From: Paratinospora sagittata
Taxonomy: Eukaryota > Streptophyta > Magnoliopsida > Ranunculales > Menispermaceae
Length of the DNA stretch: 64,000 bases
Assembly: GCA_035771175.1 (NCBI GenBank)
Contig: CM069608.1
Span: 7,580,519-7,644,518 of the forward strand
Direction: 5' to 3'
In this document: positions 36,135 to 48,600 of the stretch, piece after piece
How positions within the stretch are numbered: the first letter of the stretch is position 1
How the letters are laid out: each line of letters starts with the position of its first letter
Program-made: the position numbers and the translations under genes
Notes under the pieces: generated by a model
Seen by the model: the letters and a program-made list of their open reading frames with translations, nothing else
What the model was told of the DNA's origin: nothing
The model's database searches: none

Positions 36135-38254
36135 ATGGGCAGTGGAGAAGAAAGGCAATCATGGTAATTAATTTAATTTAATTTAATTAATTAAGCTTCT
36201 TAATCTCTTTATAAATTATTCTCTGTAGTTAATTAATGCTTCTCATTATCACTAACTCTACTTAGTTAATTTTTTTTTCTTCTACTTTCAGGTTCTCAAA
36301 AAAGTCTTCAACTCCACCAGATTTTGTCTACCTTCATGTTCATGGAAGACCCTTCTATGCAAACCGAGTAAGAACAATATATTCAACTTTGGTTCTCTTT
36401 TTTTGGATGAGAAACTGATTTTTTATTGATTTCTTTACTTGTTTTTTTTTTAGTTTTTATTGATTTTTTTTACTTGGGTGTTTTTAATGAGAAACTGAAT
36501 TTTTGTTGATCTTTATTTTATTTTATTTATTTTTTTCTGATCAGTTTTTCTTCTTCTTGTTTGAACAGAAGCATTTGGTTGCAAGATCAGGGAAGCTAGC
36601 AAGCTTAATAAAACAGCCCAATACTGGCCAAACAGAAGATTCAACGCTATCTCAATTTCTGAAAGACATGCCTGGTGACTCTACAATCTTTGAGCAAGTC
36701 ATCAAATTCTGCTATGGTTTTGAAGTAAACTTAGCAGCTGAGAATATAATTCCTCTCATTTGTGCTGCATGGTACCTAGAAATGACTGAAAATTGCAGCC
36801 CAAACAACCTATTAACCAAGGCTGTAAGCTTCTTTCAACTGAAAGTCTTGCCTCAATGGAATGAATCCCTTAAGGCTTTCAAATCTACAGAAGAAGTTTT
36901 CAAACCGGCTTTGGATATTCGCCTTGTCGACGCTTGCATCGATTCCCTCGTGAAAAAGGCCCAATTCAATCCTTCTTACCTTGGAGAACCGATTCGAAAC
37001 CCTATGTCAACTCGTGAAGATGATCGAAGAAGTGAAGATGAAGATGAAGACGACAAGAATTACATGCCAAAAAATCCAAGGAGAAAGCTCTTTGTTCTTG
37101 ATTGGGAATCAGAAGATTTAGTTATTTTACCTCTAAGACTTTATAGGCTTCTAATAATTACAATGATTGAAGTTGGAATAAGATCGGAATACATTGTGGG
37201 CTCGCTTCTTCGATACATGAACAAGTACATCAATGGTGCAACCATTGATGTTGATGAAGAATATGATGACGATGATCACGAAGTTTGTCATAAGAATATG
37301 TTTCAAAGAGAAGTAATTGAAACTTTGGAGAAGCTTTTGCCTGATGAGGTAGGATTAATTCCATGCAAGTCATTGTTTAAAATGCTTCAATCTGCAATTG
37401 CCTTACAAGCCAGCTCAAACTGTAGAGAGGGGCTTGAGAGCAGAATAGGTAAACAACTTAATGAAGCTACTGTTGAAGATATATTCATTCCTTCTTCTCT
37501 AGTTTACGCCAACGAAACCAAGTTCGACATTGAGTGTTTTAAAAGAATTGTTAAAACATTTTATGCTAATTGCACTTCTGTGGAAGATACTGGGAAGATG
37601 ATCAAAGTTGCAGGATTAGTATCAGAGTTCTTGGGCAAGGTAGCAAGTGATGAGGAACTAAGTAAAGACACATTTATATCGCTAGCGGCCATTGCGGAGG
37701 GGATTTTCATTGGAATGAAGAAAAGTCTTGATGCAATCTACCAAGCTATTGATATCTACTTGGATAATCACAGGAATTTGACTGAATCAGAGAGGGAGGA
37801 AGTGTGTCAAGTTTTGGATTGCCACAAGATGTCACCGGAGGCGTGCACGCACGCTGCTCAGAACGAGCGGCTGCCGCTTCGGTTTGTGGTTCAGGCATTG
37901 TTTGTAGGGCAATTGCATTTGAGGGAAGTGATTATTAACAAGGTTGAAGGTTCAGATTATGGGTCTCAAGAGTATGATCATCATCATGATCATGTGGTGG
38001 GAGGAGGAGGAGGTGGAGATGCATATGGGGATCAAGAGAAGAGATTGGATGATGATGGTAAGGCGATGGAGATGGAGAAAAAATGTGATGAAATGAAGGG
38101 ACCATTAATGGAGAAAAGAAGTATGGGAAGTAATAAGGGCAGTTTGAATGTGTGGAAGAAGTTGAAGAGGAAGTTTGGTTGTATGAGTAGTACTAGTAGT
38201 AGCTCATATGAAGATAACTGCTATGTTAAGAAGAAACTGCATAGAGGGCATTAA
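36135..38254 (+). CDS. BTB/POZ and NPH3-domain protein
   Basis: Three exons (36135-36163, 36292-36367, 36569-38254) join in phase to 596 residues. The start MGSGEERQSW is the first ATG giving a continuous BTB domain. The BTB part spans about 20-120 (FVYLHVHGRPFYANR, LVARSGKL, FCYGFEVNL). A linker with an acidic run DEDEDD (191-197) follows. The NPH3 domain covers about 213-470 (DWESEDLVILPLRLYRLLI, RMLQ-like KMLQSAIALQ, and SPEACTHAAQNERLPLRFVVQALF at its end). The tail is Gly- and Lys-rich with WKKLKRKFGC. NPH3/RPT2-family proteins are plasma-membrane-associated and serve as substrate adaptors for CUL3 ubiquitin ligases, several in phototropin or auxin-transport signalling. Which member this is cannot be told. 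The first exon (29 nt) and the 76-nt second exon are short and easily missed. Confidence 0.9.
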
Positions 38255-39859
38255 TGTGGTTTTACTAATTAATTAGTACCTAATTTTTTCTTGATATTCA
38301 TAAGATTGTCTGTTTTTTGGGTGGTTTAATTATTTGTACATGATCATCTATTTAATTAATTTAGTTAATTTTCTTCCTATATACTGCATTACTTCTAGCT
38401 TTAATTAATTACAGAGAGAACACAATTCAAATCATGATTACATAATTTCATTTATTATAACATATATTGAATTACACTTGCATGCACATATGATCCAATG
38501 TTCTAAAATTAATAAGGTATAATATAATGTTGTTGAGGTTGTTGTTGCAAGGTGTGGTCCTGTTGTTTGTCTCCTTCTCAATGAAGAATAAGTGCATTGG
38601 ATTTTATCATTATATTTATTAGGGGGGTCTTGGGCCAGGTGCCAGTAATTCAAACATAAAAAATAAAAATAAAAAATAAAAAATATTTTACTTTAAGAAT
38701 TAGTTAAAGACCAATAATATAGAATTTAATAATATCAGTATGTTCTATGCAAGATTTCTTCATCTTTATCCTCTTAAATCTTTACAACTTATTATGTTCT
38801 ATGGCTTGATGATACTTATATGAATGAGTATAATAAAAGTGGATTTGGGTCAAATTAATCTATATGCCAAATTACTTTAATAATATCAATATTACTAATA
38901 AAAATCTCGTATTATCTAGTTTTAAACTATTTATAAATAATTTAGGCTATGTTTGTAATCACTTGCATTTATCTTATTACTTAGTTTAATTAATATTATC
39001 TAATTTTAGGCTATTTTTATTTACTTATATTTGTTTTATTAATTTTATTAATTTAATAATATTAATTTTTTACAAAATTATTTAAGTTTCTCTTGTGCAA
39101 CTAAATACAACATTATGATATATCAATTTTGAGATTATACTCAATCACTTTACAGTTATCCAATTCTTATTCTCATCTTCAGATTAATTCCTGCATTCCA
39201 AATTATGCATGTCCCGATAATATTCTTTCCTAACCCAAAATAAAAAGAAAAATATTATAGTAACTAATAAAAAAAAAACTTTAGGTGATTTCTTTTATTT
39301 TTTCCTCTTTTCAACTTTTTTGGTGAAAAAAATAAAATAAAAGCTAAACAAAGAAGAAAAAAAATCCAAGGTTTTGCTATTCTTTTTTGTTTTAAGATAT
39401 TTTATTTTAAGAAAACTAAATGAAGAGTAATAAATTTAAAAATACAAGGTAATAATTTCCTAATTTCAAGGTCTATTTATTTTATTTTATTTTCATTTTA
39501 AAAATAAAAAAATAAAAACATAGTCCAATTTAAGTTTTTTTAAATTTTAAAATGTTTTACTCTCTTTTACTTTAAAAAAATTAAAATAAATGATAAAATA
39601 TTAAATTCAAAACTAATTAATTTGATTATTATTCAGCTTAGCTCTTCATCATTTGTAGTTTTATTATTCTTTCGTTCCATTTCCTTGGCCTATTTCATCA
39701 TTATTGCTATAGTAGATCACAATAACTCCAAGTGGCAACCCATGGTTGGAAGACAATTCAATTTAAAAATTTAAAAAAAAGAAAAAAAAAACATTATTTT
39801 TAAATTATGTCTCTAACGTTTAAAAAAACGAGAAAATGGGAATGTGGGCGCTTAGAGTG
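38255..39859. other. AT-rich intergenic DNA
   Basis: 3' flank of the NPH3 gene followed by A/T homopolymer-rich sequence leading to the promoter of the MYB gene. No coding gene, tRNA or defined mobile element is recognised. Confidence 0.5.
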
Positions 39860-39876
39860 TAACCGCCATAACTGCC
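39860..39876 (+). promoter_or_regulatory. Pair of MYB-binding-like sites upstream of the DUO1-like gene
   Basis: TAACCGCC (39860-39867) and TAACTGCC (39869-39876) stand in tandem 213-229 bp before the start codon, followed by an AC-element-like ACTAACC near 39886. They stand out as a GC-rich island in AT-rich DNA. R2R3-MYB proteins bind AACCG/AACNG cores. I recall that DUO1 promoters carry a conserved module with clustered MYB sites, and this could be its counterpart. Function is inferred. Confidence 0.5.
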
Positions 39877-40088
39877 ACTCCCTCCACTAACCAAAACAAA
39901 ATAAAACATGATAATTTTTTTTTCTTTTTAAAAAAGAAAGAAAATAAATAAAAGAAGAATAAGGAGGATCAGAGAAACGTTGAAGTACAAAGGAACTTGT
40001 GTTGCTGAGATTTTTCTTTTATTTTTTTATTTTTTTATTTTTGTGTGTTGTGTGATTTTGAATTGAAGAAGAGATTGGTGCATGTAAA

Positions 40089-41912
40089 ATGGAAGGAGGG
40101 AGGAAGAGTAAAGAAGAAGTAGTGATGAGAAAAGGGCCATGGATGGCAGAAGAAGATGAGATACTGATGGATTTTGTGAAGAAGTATGGTCCTAGAGATT
40201 GGAGCTCCATTCGATCCAAAGGCTTGTTGCCGAGAACCGGTAAATCATGTCGTCTTCGATGGGTTAACAAGCTTAAACCTGATTTAAAAACGTAAGCAAG
40301 GCCCTTCTTCTTCTTCAAATGCACCTGTGTTCTTCAATTTAGAAGCATTTTCTGAGCAAAAATGGTGACCCAACAGTGATTCAATGAAGAACAACTCATC
40401 ACTTTCTCATATTTCTAAGACCCATTTTCTATTTTCTTCTTTAATCATCAGTAGCAGTGTTCTTAGATGTTTTAGTTCTAGGTAGGTTTGTATCCATTTT
40501 GATGTTTAAAATCTTTTGTTGGGTTTTCATTGTTTTTAAAAAAAATTTCAATTAGTAGTAGTTGTTACTGTTGCTTTGTTTGTTATATTTTTTTGGATAT
40601 AGTAGCTATGATTTTCTAAAAAAAGAAAAAATGTGTGAAGCGGGTGCAAGTTCACGGCAGAGGAGGAGAGAGTTGTGATTGATTTGCAGGCGCGTTTTGG
40701 GAACAAATGGGCAAGAATTGCTACTTATTTGCCAGGAAGAACAGATAATGATGTGAAGAATTTTTGGAGCACAAGGCAGAAGAGGCTAGCCAGGATTCTG
40801 CAGACACCAGCACAAGGCAGTAAATCACACAAAAACAATGGAAAAGCTCCTCTTGTTTCAAACCAACAAGCTGCTCTTGCTTTGGAGGTAACAGGAAATT
40901 TAAATATGAATTCCACCTAAACTATTTCTTCAGATGTTAATTTTAGCAATTTAATTACATGTTTTTTAGTTCGTCTCTCTGGAATTTTATCATGATTTTG
41001 CTCCTTCCAAGCTATGAATAAGTAGTTCAAAGAATACGATTTTTTCTAGGCAAAACCTACATAAACAGAAAAAAGTTCTTGTTTTAAAAAAAAAAGTGGA
41101 GGTAAAAGGGAATTTGAATTGACTTCCACCTTAATTATTTCTTCAGATGTTAGTAATTTAATTGCGTGTTTTAGTTTGTTTTGGGAATTTTATCGCGATT
41201 TTGCTCCTTTCAAGTCATTAATAATTAGTAGAAAAAAGTATGCTTTTTTCATGGCAAAATCAACATAAACAGAAAAAAGTAAGAAGTCTATTTGTTGTGC
41301 TATTTTTAACAAATCAGAATTTTTTGGCAAGAATTTACCTTTTTGCTTCTTAATTTCCAGGCTCCTACAAGTGCTTCAATGGCACCAGTAGAAGGAGAAT
41401 CATCTACAAAGAGAGAGTCCTGCCAGCACAATTTCTCTGGAGAATCAGAAATCAAGATGATTCCTTTACCAAATTTGGTGAACTCCAATTTACTTAACCA
41501 AAAAACCAGTCCTTCCCAACTTGAGTTCACACCCTCTGAGAAGAAGCCATGCATCAATCAACCCCCGCCACCACCGGCGGCAGCAGCAGCAGCAAATGAA
41601 CCGGAATTCCCATTCCCACGACTCCCTCAGCCCACACTAAACCTCCCGATCTTGCCCGAAAACCAGGATCTTGTTCCAGGACTAGGAGACACTACTAGTC
41701 TTTTAGACATGTTTGGTAACAGAGAGGCTTGTGAAACTGAAAATGGATCACAGTTTCCAGTGGAGCTACCGTTTTTCTCAATGGGAGGTGCCGGTAGGAA
41801 CAGCCGGAAAGGAGAGAACAGTAATCTGGTGACCCCTGACAGCTTCTTCGACGATTTCCCGATGGACATGTTTGATTATATTGAGTCACTTCCAAGCTCA
41901 TCTGAATGGTGA
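40089..41912 (+). CDS. DUO1: R2R3-MYB transcription factor, DUO1 type (male germline regulator)
   Basis: Three exons (40089-40291, 40641-40887, 41361-41912) give 333 residues. The R2 repeat has Trp18, Trp38 and Trp58 at regular spacing. The R3 repeat has Phe72, Trp91 and Trp110, with the atypical linker TGCKFTAEEER and the recognition segment GRTDNDVKNFW. RDWSSIRSKGLL and NKWARIATYLPG match Arabidopsis DUO1 closely (recalled). The tail is Pro/Ala-rich (PPPPPAAAAAA) and ends in the acidic motif DDFPMDMFDYIESLP, as in DUO1 orthologues. DUO1 (MYB125 in some species) acts in the nucleus of the generative cell to trigger division and sperm-cell gene expression, so pollen-specific expression is expected. 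The acceptor of exon 2 lacks a pyrimidine tract, but it is the only one that keeps the R3 repeat in frame. Confidence 0.9.
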
Positions 41913-42655
41913 ATTTGTAAGCAAGAAGATGTGTGTTTGTGTGTGGTTGGGTGCAGAGAACTCTCTCTACACCCAGTTCTGCTGTTTTTTAACTCAATGG
42001 AAATGGATATTGTAGGAAGATGGTGCTGTTAGATTTGCTGCTATGTTGAACTCTCAATTGGAGACTCGTTTTGTCAATGTGATTGATATATGTTGTTGTG
42101 TTTCTGCAGATTGATTAATAGAAAAACGCATTGCACCCTGCCATATTCAAGTTATTTTGGAAAGTTAATGTACAACATGATTTAAATAAGTACAATTGCG
42201 AAAAAAGAAAGGAAATACTTAAAAAAGATTAAACACAAGAGTCTCAAAATAACAACAGATGGGGTATGAACCATAAAATGAGTTGCTTGGTTTCACGCAA
42301 AGAAACTGACATAATTCTGAAGGTATAAAAAAAAAAGACATACACACATTTATATAGATGCCAATGGCACTTTGGAGAAAGAATCATAAAATAAGGTTCT
42401 TATAAGTTTGAAGCCCATGATTAGAATACAGAAGCTCCACTGTACAAGTAACTAAGGACCCATTGGATGAGGCTCTGGTAGTATAGAACAGCCACAAACA
42501 GAGCATCACCAACCTAAACAATCAAACTCTATAAGGACCCTAACTGAACACCAAAAAAAAAAAATCTTGTGGGCATATTTTTCTCATTTTAATTGGCATT
42601 CAAGCGAAAATGGTTGGTGAAATGTAAGCCAGATATCAACATCAATCCGCCAAAA

Positions 42656-45600
42656 TTATCTCCAAACTGTCTCATTTGCATCTGTGAAAATTGCATTATG
42701 ATGCTCGATAAGGCACTGAACAACCTCGATTGCGTCAAAATCTGTGGGCAAGCCGTCGTCCAGGGGAATGGCAGAAGATGCATTGATTCCATCTTCTTCT
42801 TCTGTAGCGATAACAAGTGGAAATTAAGGAACTAAGTTAGAAAGTTGGTATACCCGAAATGCAGCACTGGTTCAAAATAACAGGTCTTTAGAAATTCTAT
42901 CTAGGATTAGGTTTCAGAAACTTAAAGAGGGCCTTATTCCACAAATATTCCAAAGGAGCCACGATCATTAAAGGTAGGTGAAATGAAATTCATAAGAGAA
43001 CTACTGATGTTTCTTATTTTTGGAAAAAAAAAAAGAACAAATAAATATTTTTTTCTTCTGTATCTCAAAAAATCACCATCTTTCTAATCTAATTTACTCA
43101 ATTGCATAGTATTGTCAATATTTTCTCAGCACAATCCCCCTAAAACATCAAATCAGCCATGCAGCTGAATGCTAGATAAGAACATCTCACCTGAAAGTGT
43201 GTCCCATGCACTGTAAGTTGGTGCCAAATCCATAGGCTTCTTAGCATGACCTCCAGATGAGTAAAGGTAGAACTGACCAAAAAATTCTGGTCTATGCCCC
43301 TGCTGCCAAATTATGAGAGGAGCTATTTCCATTGCAAGGCTACGGGCATCCATCTACAAGGAGATTGTCAATAAATTAGTACACCTATCTGACCACCAAT
43401 TACATGACATATATATCTTCTCACTTCATTTAAATTTTAAACATGGTTATTATGTGTGAATTGCAGTACTTTTTTGTGTGATACTCATTACTTGTGATAC
43501 ATTATGGGGAAGGGTTGATGTGCACAGTTTTACTTTCACATTACAGAGAAGCTGTTTCTAGATTCGAACAGATGACCTCCAAGTCACAATGGAGCAACTT
43601 CAACATTGACCAGGACCTACCCTTCAGGGAAAGATCGGATACTTATAGAATAAGATTTTGTTTTAGGCTACACAAGGAGCTATCTGAGAGCTAATCAACT
43701 TGAAGCATGCTTCATGGATTAAATCAAATAAACAATAAATGTGCCCCATAAATCAATTTCATTGGACAAGACAGAAATATATATACTTTTCCCTCTACTG
43801 TGTCATAGCACATATACACAGACTGTGGCCATTAGTAAAGAACTTAGCTCTTACCTTGTTAACAGGTGACTTCTGGCTCACACGAAGAAGCAGTGCAGTG
43901 ACAAATTCCAGTGTCATGTAGTTTACATTAGGAAGCTTCTTTAATATGTTCTTCATCTGAGGTATGCTGGAACGAGCGCCTCTTATTTCATGATAAAGCG
44001 CAAATGTTGTAAGTGGCTCAGGAAGGCTAGCAAGGTAACACTTAACAAGAATTGCAACATCAAGTGGATTTACACCTTCTGGTAATGATGCATTCCAATC
44101 TGTAATTTCAGGGAGATCAGCAAATCACTTAAGTGGAAAACCATAATTAGCTCCCTATCTTCTGTAACTGAGCAGATAAAGCTTTCCAAAGTCGTTACCT
44201 TGGTTGAATAACGAAATCAATTGCTGGATTATTTTTCTGTCTCCTTCAGATTTGAACAAGTACTCTGAGTTCAACCCTGAAACATATTGCAAAGATTTTA
44301 TCCTCGGCTTTGCAACTATTGCTTTCAATAATATTGATATAGTAGGCTTTGTTTGCTTTCCAAAGAATGTGTCTATAATGGAAAAACTCAGACAGAAATT
44401 TTTCCAGAATTCTATGATAAATATAGGACTGATATTTTACTTTCCCTTTCACGTACCTGATAATATGAGGCTATCTGCACATTTGACTAAAATATGAGGA
44501 ACTGGTCTGCTTAACTGTTGCCGCTGTACTGTTACCTCAATTGGAATTCCAAATACTAGAAGCAAAAACCGAAATTAAAAATAGAAATCTCATTTTCATT
44601 TAGTACGTACATATATAAAGACAAATGACTGTGTATTTGCAGTTAAGCAATACATATCTCTATCTGGACAAATGCCTAAAGAGTACTTCAATATTATTTT
44701 TGTACACACTACTTCTTGTTTTATTTCTGAAATGTCGCAAGCTGTTTTGACTTAAATGATATGTCAAAAAGCAAGTGCTAGCAATTCCTTGTTATAAAGA
44801 AGGGTTCTTGAAAAATAAATTAAAAAAAATAAAAAATAATAAAAGATAATCTCTACTCCAAGAAATATTGACTACTCACTAGGCAAGAGCAACAAGAATT
44901 AAATAAACACTGCAACATTCATATCACATCACTTATCACCTTTAAGCAATAGCGCTATGTTTTATCTCTTTGTCAATTACACAGCTAAACTTGCATGTAA
45001 ATGCTACTGGATCACAACATTCTATTTGGAATCGCATCCTATGAAAACTCAGAGACAAAGCAGCATATCTTAGCTTCACGCCACAACACAAAACCAGCTG
45101 TTTGAACCTCAAACAGCAAGTAAAATAGTAGCCATGAGATTTGGGGTAGATCTTTATAGGGAGCTTTACAGTTTCAAATCAAATAAAACTTTACATCAAC
45201 AAAGTCTTTGGAAATGTATATATCAACATGCAACCACTAAATTGTATTTTAAAACAAAACTTTAGAATATTTTTTTATTTTACAATAACATCTGACAATC
45301 TTAAGCCCCTTCCGTGTAACTTCCAGAACAGAAGATGGGCATATTATGCTACACATGAAACATTAAAAAACTCAGCCACTCAAATGAAGATAAAGTTCCT
45401 CATGCCTCTCACTTGAACTGTCAAAGGAAAGCATATTTTACGCACAAATTCAAAACGCTAATAAAATAGTTTGATAAATTTAAACTGAAAACGGCTAAAA
45501 ATAATGCGGTGACAATCAGTATGCAGCAAAAGATAAAATCTCCAGCTGCAACAGAGCCATTAAAAAAATTCATGTAAACTAACAAGAAAAAGCCTTTGCC

Positions 45601-48600
45601 CCGGCATCAGCCGCACAAATCTTGTTTTATCATGGACTCTCTTTAGGGCCAAATTCCTTAAAACTAAAAGCAACGATTTCTATTCACACAACTTTATTCA
45701 AAATCAATTTTGTCTTTTCTATGTAACTTCTTAACACGTTCACTTGCAATACCTCATACCTGCTCACTGCTGGAATCATGAGTCTTCACCAGTAATCTGC
45801 ATTTGTGTTGGTCCTGTGGAGCTTCTTACAAGGCAGGTCACAAATAAGGGTTTCCTAGGTGGGCATACCCCCCAACTACATGACTTCACTTGCAAATTGT
45901 CTAAGTCTAGTGACGACTTAAATTTAACTCGGCAAACTACAGAAGGTTGGAATAGTAATCAACCAACATGAAAATGCAACACAGAGTGAAGAGCTCTCTC
46001 ATAGCACTAAATTGTGTTTGTGACTTAATTGCCTTCCACTTGTTAATTTGGACGTGGAGAATGTAGGCAGCAAGCCCATCTTGGCAAAGGTAAGAGAGAA
46101 AACCAAAGGACGTTAAGATCCACCAACCCTAGTTCTAAAACAGCAAATACAGATTTTTGGTTGAGTTCCCGGATGCCATGCCACTGCAATGACTGAGAGC
46201 TATTTCTCCTTGAAGGACTATTGATAACCCAATTGAATTAGTTTCAGCCTTCCAGGTGCACTACCATGACTAAAGCACCTTAGTTGACAAAAGTAATCAG
46301 AGGAATTGCTCGACTAACTCTACTTAAGCTCTAAAAGAGCTTTAAAGAGAACATCTACTGCAGTAGAGATTGAAGCTTTAAAAGAAAAACAAAAAAACAA
46401 ACATTTTGGCCTTTTTTTTTTTTTTGAGATTCTACCTCTACTTTTTATTTGATTGAATGCATGTTTAGCAACTCTACTTAGCCTCCGCTTCAACTCTCAA
46501 ATGAACCTCTATTTGTAGTAGAGGTTTAAGATCTAATACAATAAACAAAAAAAATTGTCTAGTGTTTGTTAACACAATTATCAACCTCTAGAGGTTCGTA
46601 AAAATTTTACTTCTTTGCAAGTATATTGGTCAACATCTAAAATGAAGTGGATGTTGAACCTCTAAAAACATAAGCCAACATTTTTTACTTTATTGTAGAG
46701 TTTCAATTTCTGCTACAATTAGGTTTTCAATTCAAAGCTTGTTTAGAGATTTCTCTACTTCTAATTATAGATAGAGATCCTATGTAATGACCAAAAAATA
46801 ATTTTTTTTAATTAACCTATATTTTGTTAAGAGATTGTGAATAACCAAACACCACCATAGAAAGAACAAATACATACACTGCTAGAGTTATCAAAATGCC
46901 ACCTAATTATCCATGTAAAACACTTGGCTAATGAGAATAACTCAAACAAAAAACTAGATGCAAGATGTCAACAGAAAAATAAAAGACTAAAAAATCAACA
47001 GAATTCTAAGTATAACAATAATAAATTGGTCCAACTTTTGGAAATCTCACCATCAGTGCTTGCAACTCCCTGCAAAAATAGAAGACTGGTTAGATACTTT
47101 CCAACTTCATGTTAATCCCTAGCTCCTTTACAGCATGAGAAATCTACCTTTTGCCAGCGTTCGATGTTAGTCAAAATACTCTTGCTTCTTTGTGCAGTCT
47201 TCTTTGCCACCTGAAAGATCAATGTAGTACATCACTACCAGGAATCTCTAAGATTAGAAGTTGAAGTAAATAATATAAATACAAATAAGAATGGTCTTAA
47301 GATAGTGTTAGAGTCCAGTTGCAAGATTCACTATTATTTGGAAGTTCAGTACAAGCAGATCGAAGTTGCTGAGATTTGGTTGCATCAATTCTAGTGAACA
47401 TGCCAGAAGATGCTCTACAAAATTCTGAACTACTAAAGCAAAGATGGTGCAGAAATACTAAATTTGCGTATAACCCTAACTTTATCTCTTTGTGACTTGG
47501 CCATGAACTCTTGCTAGTGCTGAAGGGCAATCCAAAATCATGGATCTCAGAACAAAGTCGAGAGATTCACCAGGGAGATCAACCCAACGAAATCTCACAA
47601 ATGCAAGAATGCAACGATATAAAAGTTAGCAATACTTACAAACCGGAGAATCACCCCACCTAAATCACCAGAAGATTGAGCTAGATCTTCAAACTTGAGC
47701 TGACCACAAGGTCTCAAGGGAAGGAGAGAATACTTAAACATAAGATGGACATTGTTGCAACCTTGACCTTCCACATTTTAAGAATTCTAATATTTGACCC
47801 AATAATAGAAAAAAACAAAGCTATTAGTGAAAACATGGAACTCCAAATTTCTATTACTCTACTGGCATAATGATGTTTAATAAAATGGTAGACCTAAAAT
47901 CAAGAATCAAAAGTTTGTTGAACTCATACCGAATAGAACATAGGAAAGAGTTGGAAGCTCTCAAACAGCACAAGACTAAATGCTGTTTAACTACACATGC
48001 CACAACTTTTTCATTTAAGACCTAGATTTAGAAATTAGAAAATATCTGAAAATGCTACTCCATGACTTCTACTGAGATTTGTGGAAAATCAACCTCAGAT
48101 CACGTTAAAGATTTAAGTATAATACTGGCAAATAAATTTGTTTAAATCATTATTAGAAAATTGTAAAATACTTCATCATGTAAATTAAAGGTTGCCGTTG
48201 TTACTTAGGCCTTAAGTAAGACTTTAAATCATTATTTGCTTATAAATACTGTAAACAAACTTGAGAAGTTTGATCATTGGGTGAAACTTCCCCATTGGAG
48301 TAATTGTTGGTTTGGTTAAAATCGTTTCCCCCCACCCCACCCAAAAAAAAAAAAAGATTTTCCTTCAAATTTACTAGAAGAAATCTCCACTTTGACACTC
48401 ATCAACTTTTGCATCACCTCTTTTTTGGGACAAGAAACTGACATCAAATTTTACATCACTAATCTTCTGACTAATTGTACCAAGTGATCAAGCAGTCTCT
48501 CATTGTCAAGTCAAGAAAAATTTTATCAACATAGATTGGTGAATTGCAATGGTCTAAAATATTTAGAGCACATTGTTGAAAACACAAGGTTGGAAGGTAA

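Noticed and set aside
36503..36568. ATG at 36503 as the start of the NPH3 protein
   Set aside because: The residues before 36569 are a T-rich intron translation. An acceptor at 36568 and two upstream exons restore a complete BTB domain.
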